A program made the translations under genes and the position numbers. The notes under the pieces were generated by a model. It saw nothing but the letters and a program-made list of their open reading frames with translations. It had not been told where the DNA came from and did not search any database. Below, in pieces: positions 33,193 to 40,874 of a stretch of DNA of 64,000 bases. Positions within the stretch are counted from its first letter, which is position 1, and the number at the start of each line of letters is the position of its first letter. The stretch spans positions 1 through 64,000 of the forward strand of contig CAYGBK010000057.1 of NCBI GenBank assembly GCA_964348095.1, written 5' to 3'. The stretch comes from WVXP01 sp964348095. Its GTDB lineage: Bacteria > Desulfobacterota > BSN033 > WVXP01.

Positions 33193-35013
33193 ATGACCAA
33201 TGCCTTTTATGATAAGGATCTCGTCGATTACCTAAAAAAAAACCCTGCCCTCAGGAAATCTGAATTATCAGAAGATGATCTAAAAGAGCTGGCCCAAGCC
33301 ATCCATGAGGATGTGGTCGCTGACAACATTAGGACTGTCATCGACGAGGCCGAGCACATCATTACGATCGATCCCAGTTTGACAGAAAAAGAGATTCTGA
33401 CAGCTGCTGTAAAAGACATCGCCCAGTTCTTACAAGCGGACGCAGCATCGATCAGGATCTATGATCCTGTGAAACATCAGATGGAATCTTACGGATCTTA
33501 TCGCCACGAGGAATCGATTCGGGAGCACGCTGTTCCTTACGAGGATTCGATTGCTGGAGAGGCAATGAAGACCGAAAAAAGCATCACCATCCCCAACATC
33601 CTCAAGGAACCACGGTATAAGAACAAAGATATCATGACACGGTTGGGCCTGAACTCTATGATGGCCGTACCCTTTCACATCCATCGTTTTTCTATGGCGG
33701 AGCGGGATATCCGGGGAACAATTCAGGTCTATTACAAGGAGTCGGATCGGAGATTTCACGAGGTCGACATTCGAGTGGCTGAAATGCTTGCCCGACGTGT
33801 CACCTTTGTCATCGCCAATAAAAGGATATTGGACCTCAGAAGGTTGAACGAACAGAAAGAGAGAATTGTCGAGATAATCTTTCAGAGGTTGGGGAAGCGT
33901 GAGGGTATACGGATGAAAGACGTCTTCACCCTCATTATCCCGGAGTTGGCCGATATAATATGGGTTCAGAGCTGTGCCTTTTTCTCGGTCAGTCCAGATC
34001 GGATGCAGGTCATCCTTGAAGCGGGTTACCCTGAAAAAGGGGGCTATCATGGTGTGGGCAAAGTCTTTTCAGTCAATGACGAGCCTTACTTTAGTGCAAT
34101 CATTCATCAATCCGCCATACTTGGGGAATACGAAGACGAAAAGATCTACCCTTCTTATATCCTGATTGACAATCCCCGTCGCAGTCGATTGCTTACGGAA
34201 GATCTTCGGCGGTTTGCCATGACTCAGAATATCAATTCTATCCTTTACGTTCCCATGAAAACTCGCGACGTGATCAACTACTTCCTCGCCTTTGATGCCC
34301 TAGACAAACACACCAGTTTCACAGGTGAAGAGATTGAACTCCTCGTTTTTTTTGGAAAGGAATTGATGAAAGCAGCAAAAATCGAGCAACTGGACGACAT
34401 TCTTCATGATTTCAAGAATCCGGCCATTGCAACCGCAGGATTTGCAAAAAGGGTGAAGAATGTTCTGGAAAAGGGAGATTTTGAGAAAAAAAGGGAGAAA
34501 GTTATCCGAGATCTGGACATTGTGCTACGCGAAGCTTCAAGAATGCAGGAAATGGCCTATAGCGTCTACGGAGCCGGGAAAGAAGAGGACGTTGACATGA
34601 CGGAAAAACTTGCACATCGGCTCGAGCTCAACAGAGAGGCCATACGGGAGCTGAAGCGTCGCAACATAAAAATAGTCAAAAATCTTAAGACATCTCTGCG
34701 GGTTAGATGCTATCCACTCCATATGGAGAGGGTTTTCGACAACCTGCTTAGTAACGCGACTCAGGCCATTCCGGAAAAGGGCGGACACTTGGTTGTTACG
34801 ACGTATCCAATGGATCAATGGGCAGTGGCGGAGATCAGTAACACCGGGACGATTTCTGAAGCAGAGAGGGAGCAAATTCTCGATGGAGAGACCAAAGGGA
34901 GAGGGCTCCATATTACAAACCGTCTGGTGAAGATCCTGGGTGGCCGGATTGAACTTGAAGGAGAAGATAACCACACGACCTTTCGCGTCTACCTACCGCG
35001 GGTGGTCGACTAA
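33193..35013 (+). CDS. soluble GAF-domain sensor histidine kinase
   Basis: A kinase of about 606 residues with no membrane segment. After an acidic N-terminal part come a GAF domain (IAQFLQADAASIRIYDP to ADIRVAEMLARRV-like end, about 75-230) and a second GAF-like segment (about 235-390). The H box is DDILHDFKNPAIATAGFAKR with His about residue 405, the N box is VFDNLLSNATQAIPEKGG, and the last glycine box is GETKGRGLHITNRLV. The DFKNP form of the H box is a known variant seen in deltaproteobacterial kinases. AGGA lies 5 bp before the chosen ATG; in-frame ATG 33133 and TTG 33124 are alternatives. No response regulator is adjacent, and the signal is unknown. Confidence 0.85.
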   Translation: MTNAFYDKDLVDYLKKNPALRKSELSEDDLKELAQAIHEDVVADNIRTVIDEAEHIITIDPSLTEKEILTAAVKDIAQFLQADAASIRIYDPVKHQMESYGSYRHEESIREHAVPYEDSIAGEAMKTEKSITIPNILKEPRYKNKDIMTRLGLNSMMAVPFHIHRFSMAERDIRGTIQVYYKESDRRFHEVDIRVAEMLARRVTFVIANKRILDLRRLNEQKERIVEIIFQRLGKREGIRMKDVFTLIIPELADIIWVQSCAFFSVSPDRMQVILEAGYPEKGGYHGVGKVFSVNDEPYFSAIIHQSAILGEYEDEKIYPSYILIDNPRRSRLLTEDLRRFAMTQNINSILYVPMKTRDVINYFLAFDALDKHTSFTGEEIELLVFFGKELMKAAKIEQLDDILHDFKNPAIATAGFAKRVKNVLEKGDFEKKREKVIRDLDIVLREASRMQEMAYSVYGAGKEEDVDMTEKLAHRLELNREAIRELKRRNIKIVKNLKTSLRVRCYPLHMERVFDNLLSNATQAIPEKGGHLVVTTYPMDQWAVAEISNTGTISEAEREQILDGETKGRGLHITNRLVKILGGRIELEGEDNHTTFRVYLPRVVD

Positions 35014-35087
35014 TTATCTGAATCTCCCCCGACACGATTGGGAAAACCGGTTCCTACAATCGAATTGCTAGTATATGGGAGAGCTCA

Positions 35088-36029
35088 ATGCATTTGGCCT
35101 CAAGAGTAGGGTTGGTCCTTTTCGTCGGTTCCATATTTTTGTTTTCCTGCGCCACAGGACCAAAACAACCGCCTAGAGGTAGCGCCGCCTATTATCACAA
35201 TCGTATGGGCCTTGCTTTTCTGCAAAAGGGAGACTCCAAAAGGGCTATGGCCGAATTTCTAAAGGCGACTCAACTGGAGTCTCGATACGCCGACGCTCAT
35301 TTCAATCTGGGAGTGACTTACTATCAGAAGGGAATGATAAACGCTGCCTCAGTTCAATTCGAAGAGGCCATAGATTTCGATCCGAACCACGCCGACGCTT
35401 ATTACTACCTCGGACTTATATATCAGGGACGGAGAGATTTCAATGAGGCAGCCAAATCATACAGAAAAGCCATCAAAAAGAACCCTCGCCATGTCAGCGC
35501 CCTCTACAATTTAGCCACAGTCTATGAGACCCTTGGAGATCTGGGAAAGGCCGCTTCCGAGCTTGAAAAGTATATCGACTTAGACCCCCAATCAGTCATT
35601 GCCAGGAACAGGTTAGGATCGATCCTCAACAGAATGGGCCTTCTCGATGATGCCATAGCACAGTTCCAGAAATCTGCTGCAATAGATTCATCAAATGCAG
35701 AAACCTATAACCTGTTGGGTGTTACGTACTTCAAGAAAGAACGGTACGATGACGCCATTTCGGCATGGGAAATGGCGATAAAGGTAAATTCGAGTTATCC
35801 AGAGCCTATTTTCAATATTGGCCTGGTCCACCTGAAGATGGGACGGTTGGATCAGGCTATTGCGGCCTTCAAAGAGGCGATTACCCTTAAACCAGATTTC
35901 GCACTGGCACACCTCAATCTGGGAAAGGCCTATTACATGAAGAATATGAAGAAAGAAGCAGCCCGGGAATGGGATCGAGCCCAAGAGATCGATCCGGGGT
36001 TACGGTTAAAGGACATTTCTGGATCTTGA
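35088..36029 (+). CDS. TPR-repeat lipoprotein
   Basis: A 313-residue lipoprotein. The signal ends in a lipobox FLFSC with Cys21 as the acylated residue. From about residue 36 on there are seven to eight tetratricopeptide repeats (for example DAHFNLGVTYYQKGMINAA, DAYYYLGLIYQGRRDFNEA, ETYNLLGVTYFKKERYDDA, LAHLNLGKAYYMKNMKKEA). This points to a scaffold for protein contacts at the outer membrane or periplasm, similar to PilF/NlpI-type proteins. GGGAGAGCTCA precedes the ATG. The next gene starts 27 bp later on the same strand. Confidence 0.88.
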   Translation: MHLASRVGLVLFVGSIFLFSCATGPKQPPRGSAAYYHNRMGLAFLQKGDSKRAMAEFLKATQLESRYADAHFNLGVTYYQKGMINAASVQFEEAIDFDPNHADAYYYLGLIYQGRRDFNEAAKSYRKAIKKNPRHVSALYNLATVYETLGDLGKAASELEKYIDLDPQSVIARNRLGSILNRMGLLDDAIAQFQKSAAIDSSNAETYNLLGVTYFKKERYDDAISAWEMAIKVNSSYPEPIFNIGLVHLKMGRLDQAIAAFKEAITLKPDFALAHLNLGKAYYMKNMKKEAAREWDRAQEIDPGLRLKDISGS

Positions 36030-36055
36030 GTGCCTGAACAGGGAAGGAGAAAACG

Positions 36056-36577
36056 TTGAAAAAATCGCTCTTACTTTTGTCTGTTGTTCTTCTGGTGATT
36101 GGAATCTCTGCCGGGATCTCCTGGTCAGAAGAGGAGACGAGGCTCAAGGAAATGAAGGTTATGAGAGTAAAGGTCGACCCTCTAGAAGGGAAATCCGTTG
36201 TGATATTGAAAGATATGGATGAGAGGAGGGTAATTCCAATCTGGATCGGCATTAGTGAGGCCAATGCCATTGCCCTCGAGATAAACGGTGTGGTCCCCCC
36301 CCGACCCATGACCCACGACCTAATGAAAAACATTTTGGAAGGCCTTCATGCCCGGGTTCACCATATTCTCATTCATGATGTGCGGCAAAACATAATCTAT
36401 GCGAGGATTATTTTGAAACTGAATGGCAAAAAGATTCCCGTCGATGCACGGCCTAGTGACGCAATAGCACTGGCGCTCAGAGTAAAAGCCCAGATTTTTG
36501 TCACCGATGACATCTATCGGAGCCTTTCTCTCGACCTAAAACAAGATCAAGGAAACGATTCAGAATTAAGCGTATAG
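36056..36577 (+). CDS. bifunctional nuclease (BFN/DUF151) domain protein with signal peptide
   Basis: A 173-residue protein. Residues 1-24 (MKKSLLLLSVVLLVIGISAG) form a Sec signal sequence. The rest is one BFN domain: VVILKDMDERRVIPIWIGIS, then PPRPMTHDLMKNILEGL, and IPVDARPSDAIALALRVKA, the invariant ARPSDAIALA segment. Plant BFN1-type proteins have DNase and RNase activity, while bacterial members are poorly studied. An exported form would act on the cell envelope side. Start is TTG with AAGGAG 6 bp upstream. It probably shares a transcript with the TPR lipoprotein gene. Confidence 0.85.
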   Translation: MKKSLLLLSVVLLVIGISAGISWSEEETRLKEMKVMRVKVDPLEGKSVVILKDMDERRVIPIWIGISEANAIALEINGVVPPRPMTHDLMKNILEGLHARVHHILIHDVRQNIIYARIILKLNGKKIPVDARPSDAIALALRVKAQIFVTDDIYRSLSLDLKQDQGNDSELSV

Positions 36578-36660
36578 ACACCTCAGGGCTCGTTGCCACC
36601 CTGACTTAGCGTGTTTTGGGCTCCCTTCCCCTGATGAAGATCATCGACACGTTTTGAGTC

Positions 36661-36981
36661 TCAGTCGCGATCTGTTTCGAGAGATAGGTACCCTCCAGAA
36701 CGCTTTCGCTGAAACAGTTCGGACCGAGCCTCTTTAACGTTTCGACCCTGCCCGCTGGAGACCAAAACAATGCGGTTCTTGACCCGCTCCACGAGAACCA
36801 TGGACGTCAAAGACCCAAGGGAGGTCGCAACACCTTTTCCACCGGCCATAGCCATGTTCCCACAGACACACTGGACCTCACGATCAGCATGATCTCCTCC
36901 AAAAGATCGAAGGTCTATGATAGTGACGCATTTCTGAAATCCTTCGAACAGAATCATGGCGTTAGCCTCGCTCAGTGTCAC
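36661..36981 (-). CDS. hypothetical small protein (tentative)
   Basis: A 106-codon minus-strand frame with a GTG start. The sequence shows alternating strands and helices (KCVTIIDLRSF, SLTSMVLVERVKNRIVLVSS) with a cysteine pair VQCVCGN, but no known family. It converges on the BFN gene. Ribosome site is weak, so coding is uncertain. Confidence 0.35.
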   Translation of the reverse strand: MTLSEANAMILFEGFQKCVTIIDLRSFGGDHADREVQCVCGNMAMAGGKGVATSLGSLTSMVLVERVKNRIVLVSSGQGRNVKEARSELFQRKRSGGYLSLETDRD

Positions 36982-37268
36982 TTCTCAATAGAAGTTAAAT
37001 TCCCTTCCCTTCCTGTTGGCCCACTTCTGTCTCTGTGATCCTATCGCTATAGCAGGGTGAGGACATTGACCTTCAGCAGGCGAGAGCTGTCAACTGCCCG
37101 CTTAGGAATGCTTCGGTTGTCGAGAATCGACCTGAAACGGGCGCCAGGTGGGAATTCCTTTGAACCCTGGCGCAATTGATTTTTGAGGCCGAGATGATAG
37201 AATCAGGATGGTACTATATTTGCACTAAGGGTGTTTTCCTCCCAAATTTCGCCTCAAAAAGGACCTAT
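36982..37268. other. upstream region of ppdK with hairpin
   Basis: GCGCCAGG (37141-37148) pairs with CCTGGCGC (37166-37173), followed by AATTGATTTTTG. This could be an attenuator or a terminator in the ppdK leader, 95 bp before its start. AAGGA at 37258 is the ribosome site. Confidence 0.45.
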
Positions 37269-40112
37269 ATGGAAATGACCAAGTATGTCTATCTGTTCGA
37301 GGAGGCTGATGGCAAGAACAAACAGCTATTTGGAGGCAAGGGTGCTAATCTTGCCGAGATGACTCGTATCGGCCTTCCCATTCCACCAGGTTTCATCATT
37401 ACAACAGAGGCCTGCCTGGAATACTACGCAAATGGCAAGAAACTACCTACAACTCTAATGACCCAGGTCAGGGACAAGATAAAGGAACTTGAAAAGAAGA
37501 CCGGGAAGTTGTTTGGAGACCCCGACAATCCCCTCCTTGTCTCTGTTCGGTCAGGGGCGGCCATGTCGATGCCCGGCATGATGGATACAATCCTCAACCT
37601 CGGTATCAATGACCGTGTTGTGGACAGGTTGACACGGGCTAACGGAAACGGGCGGTTCGCCTATGACGCCTATCGGAGACTCATACAACTCTTTGGCAAG
37701 GTTGCAATGGGCCTTGACGATAGCTATTTTGACGTGATTCTGGGAGAGGCAAAAAAGAAAGTCGGTGCAAAATTCGACACCGACCTACAGGTACAAACCC
37801 TTGAAGAGATCTGTGGGGACTTCAAGAGAGCAATCAAAAAGGAGCTGGGCAGAGAATTTCCCCAAGACCCCTGGACGCAGATCGAAATCGCCATCGAAGC
37901 GGTGTTCCGATCATGGATGGGCAAGAGGGCCATCGACTATCGAAGAGAATTCAAGATTACTACGGACATGGCGAATGGGACGGCGGTCAATGTGTGTACC
38001 ATGGTCTTCGGCAATATGGGAAACGACTCTGCCACTGGGGTGGCCTTCACCCGGGACCCCGGTACCGGCGCAAACGTTTTCTTTGGGGAGTATCTCGTCA
38101 ACGCCCAGGGTGAAGATGTCGTTGCCGGAATACGAACACCCAAGCCCGTCTTACACATGAAACGTCAAATGCCTAAGCAGTACAAGGAACTGGAACAGGT
38201 TCGCCACATCCTGGAAAAACACTATCATGAGGTCCAAGACTTTGAGTTCACCATAGAGCGTGGCACCCTTTATATCCTTCAGACTCGAAATGGGAAGATG
38301 AACGCTGCTGCCCGCGTGAAGACATCCCGGGAAATGGTTCGGGAAAACTTGCTAACAAAAGAGGAGGCTTTGCTCCGTATTTCACCAGAACACCTTGAGC
38401 AACTTCTCCACCGGCGGATTGATCAAAATACTCGGGTCAAACCGCTTGCACAGGGCCTGCCAGCCTCTCCGGGAGCAGCTCACGGCAAAGTCGTGTTCGA
38501 CGCCGACCAAGCGGAACGGCGGGGCATGCTGGGTGAGAGCGTGATCCTGGTCCGGGAGGAAACGAAGCCGGAGGATATTCACGGGTTCTTTCGGGCCAAG
38601 GCAATACTGACAAGCCGGGGAGGCAAGACTTCCCACGCCGCTGTTGTGGCGCGAGGGATGGGAAAACCCTGTGTGGTCGGCTGTGAGGCGATAGAAATCG
38701 ACGATCGAAATAAAGTAGCGATTGTCGATAAACACCATATCCTGGAGGGTGACGTTGTCACTATTGATGGCGCTACGGGATACATCTACCTCGGAGAGGT
38801 TCCTACGGTGGAGCCGGAGTTCAGTCCAGACCTGAAGACCATTCTCAGATGGGCGGATGAGATCCGAACTCTGGGTGTCAGGGCCAACGCCGATACACCC
38901 AAAGATGCGGCGATGGCGAGAAAACTTGGGGCCGAGGGTATCGGCCTGTGCCGCACTGAACGGATGTTCAACGCGGCAGACCGCCTGCCAATTGTTCGGG
39001 AAATGATCCTGGCCGACACAACCCAAGAAAGACAACAAGCGGTCGATAAGTTGCTCCCCATGCAGAAAAGTGATTTTAAAAAGATATTTAACAAGATGCA
39101 AGGGCTTCCCGTGACGATCCGGCTCCTCGATCCGCCCCTCCATGAGTTTCTACCATCCGTGGAATCCCTCGTGTGGGAAATCGAAAGGCTCAAGGAAGTA
39201 AAAAAGAGCCTCGAGCAGATGGAGACGATTCCAGATTCTTTCAAGGTTCTGCTTGAACCGTCGCTGCAGGAACTCGTGCCCCCCGTCGCGCATGTACTGA
39301 AGGAACTCTCAGCAATCAGGGAGAAAGAACTGTTTGATGAGCTTGTCGAAAAAAAAGAGGAGATTCTCCGAAAGGTTCGCGAGACTGCTGAAGTCAACCC
39401 GATGCTCGGACACCGCGGTGTGCGGTTGGGAATCAAACACCCCGAGATTTACAAGATGCAAATCCAAGCCATTCTGGAGGCCGCTGCTGAACTCATCAAA
39501 GACGGGGTCGATATCCAACCTGAAATCATGGTGCCTCAGGTATGCACATCCCAGGAACTCAAACAGGTCCACAAGTGGATGGACGAAATCAGAGGAATTG
39601 TTGAGAAAAAATATGACATTTGTGTTCTCTTTAGATTCGGAACCATGATCGAGGTTGTTCGAGCGTGCATGAGAGCGGGGCCACTGGCGGAAGTGACAGA
39701 TTTCTTCTCCTTTGGGACCAATGACCTCACCCAGGCAACCTTCTCCTTTTCGAGAGAAGACGCTGAGAAGAAATTCCTCCCCCTCTATAACGAGATGCAG
39801 ATTCTCATGGACAACCCCTTCGAGATTCTCGATATCAAGGGTGTGGGAAGACTGATGAAAATCACAATAGACTATGGGAAAAAGACAAATCCTAAGCTCA
39901 AGGTGGGGATCTGTGGCGAACATGGGGGCAATCCTCGGAGCATTGAATTCTGCCACACCCTCGGGCTTGATTATGTCAGTTGTTCCCCTTACCGCGCTCC
40001 CGTTGCCCGACTTACCGCAGCGCAGGCTAAACTGAGAGAGATGGCTAGGGACAAGGCTGACCTGGAAAACCCCGACTACCCATTTAATGTGTTCTTTCAG
40101 GATCTAGGATGA
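37269..40112 (+). CDS. ppdK: pyruvate, phosphate dikinase with a duplicated insert
   Basis: Interconverts pyruvate, ATP and phosphate with PEP, AMP and pyrophosphate in the cytoplasm. 947 residues, about 50-70 longer than most bacterial PPDK. The N-terminal ATP-grasp part begins YVYLFEEADGKNKQLFGGKG; the swivelling phospho-His domain has LTSRGGKTSHAAVVARGMGK with the catalytic His; the PEP/pyruvate barrel contains ICRTERMF-like GLCRTERMF, NPMLGHRGVRLGI and VGICGEHGGNP. Between PPLHEFLP and NPMLGHRG lies an extra stretch in which a 42-residue unit is repeated in tandem (codons from 39123 and from 39249). An upstream in-frame ATG (37176) lacks a ribosome site; AAGGA precedes the chosen one. Confidence 0.95.
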   Translation: MEMTKYVYLFEEADGKNKQLFGGKGANLAEMTRIGLPIPPGFIITTEACLEYYANGKKLPTTLMTQVRDKIKELEKKTGKLFGDPDNPLLVSVRSGAAMSMPGMMDTILNLGINDRVVDRLTRANGNGRFAYDAYRRLIQLFGKVAMGLDDSYFDVILGEAKKKVGAKFDTDLQVQTLEEICGDFKRAIKKELGREFPQDPWTQIEIAIEAVFRSWMGKRAIDYRREFKITTDMANGTAVNVCTMVFGNMGNDSATGVAFTRDPGTGANVFFGEYLVNAQGEDVVAGIRTPKPVLHMKRQMPKQYKELEQVRHILEKHYHEVQDFEFTIERGTLYILQTRNGKMNAAARVKTSREMVRENLLTKEEALLRISPEHLEQLLHRRIDQNTRVKPLAQGLPASPGAAHGKVVFDADQAERRGMLGESVILVREETKPEDIHGFFRAKAILTSRGGKTSHAAVVARGMGKPCVVGCEAIEIDDRNKVAIVDKHHILEGDVVTIDGATGYIYLGEVPTVEPEFSPDLKTILRWADEIRTLGVRANADTPKDAAMARKLGAEGIGLCRTERMFNAADRLPIVREMILADTTQERQQAVDKLLPMQKSDFKKIFNKMQGLPVTIRLLDPPLHEFLPSVESLVWEIERLKEVKKSLEQMETIPDSFKVLLEPSLQELVPPVAHVLKELSAIREKELFDELVEKKEEILRKVRETAEVNPMLGHRGVRLGIKHPEIYKMQIQAILEAAAELIKDGVDIQPEIMVPQVCTSQELKQVHKWMDEIRGIVEKKYDICVLFRFGTMIEVVRACMRAGPLAEVTDFFSFGTNDLTQATFSFSREDAEKKFLPLYNEMQILMDNPFEILDIKGVGRLMKITIDYGKKTNPKLKVGICGEHGGNPRSIEFCHTLGLDYVSCSPYRAPVARLTAAQAKLREMARDKADLENPDYPFNVFFQDLG
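39123..39374 (+). repeat. tandem 42-codon duplication inside ppdK
   Basis: Unit 1 (39123-39248) begins LLDPPLHEFLPSVESLVWEI, unit 2 (39249-39374) begins LLEPSLQELVPPVAHVLKEL; the offset is exactly 126 bases. Unit 1 keeps the conserved catalytic-domain start, unit 2 looks like its diverged copy. Confidence 0.65.
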
Positions 40113-40354
40113 GCCTTCACCGATCGATCATTCTCCTCGTTTCCCGGATTCCAATGACCATCCCTTATCTCATCTAATCTGACACTTGATTCTGGATAAA
40201 CGGCTGAGGGTTATTGCCTCACGGCGGCCTTGCCGTTCATGGGGATTTTTGAGCTCCCGGAGTGCCCAGAGACTCTGTGACTAGGGTCAATCTTCATCCT
40301 TCGAGATCCTGTGGGTTTTGCAGGAAGCACGCGTGTCGGGGGTTGTTTGAGATT

Positions 40355-40747
40355 CTATTTTCTCATGCCGAGTTCTTTGAGGAAGGAGAGGTCGATATCG
40401 AGGCTATAAACCTGCTGGACTTTGTTTATTTTCACGATTACCGAATCGAATTCTTGATAGAATCCCTCGATGATGTCAGTCGCCAATGACGACCTCTTGT
40501 CTCTACTTTCTAATACATCGATGAGCCCCCTCAACAGGAGAAGGTTGCGCTTGGCAATATCACTTCGCCCCACAAGCAATGGCGCCATAAACATGATGAC
40601 AAAAAGATTTTCAAAAGCCTCCCGAGGGTTTCTTTTGAGAAGGGAGAAGGTGTGTGCCAAGCTAATGTACTCACGCTCGAGCTGTGGCTTCATTCTTTTC
40701 GATACATGGTCATCGATAAGTTCGTGAGTTTCTTCTTCCGCCGTCAT
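40355..40747 (-). CDS. hypothetical helical protein
   Basis: A 130-residue mostly helical, charged protein without membrane segments. Segments include QLEREYISLAHTFSLLKRNP and IAKRNLLLLRGLIDVLESRD. No family is recognised. AAAAGGAG lies 6 bp before the chosen ATG; earlier in-frame starts overlap that site. It follows glyS on the same strand after about 130 bp and converges on ppdK. Confidence 0.7.
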   Translation of the reverse strand: MTAEEETHELIDDHVSKRMKPQLEREYISLAHTFSLLKRNPREAFENLFVIMFMAPLLVGRSDIAKRNLLLLRGLIDVLESRDKRSSLATDIIEGFYQEFDSVIVKINKVQQVYSLDIDLSFLKELGMRK

Positions 40748-40874
40748 TCTGGACTCCTTTTCCGACATCGTCACTACAATCCGAGCGCACAGGCGATGGT
40801 TTTCGGACTCCCGAGCCGAGCCGTCGAGTCGATTCAGGTATTCAAATTTCGAGTTTCACGGTGGAGGCTCTTAC

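Noticed and set aside
38382..39436. Two long antisense frames across ppdK
   Set aside because: Both overlap the conserved catalytic barrel of ppdK; composition is that of a complement of a coding strand, with no domain.
39309..39956. 215-codon frame antisense to the 3' half of ppdK
   Set aside because: No recognisable domain; overlaps conserved PPDK sequence.
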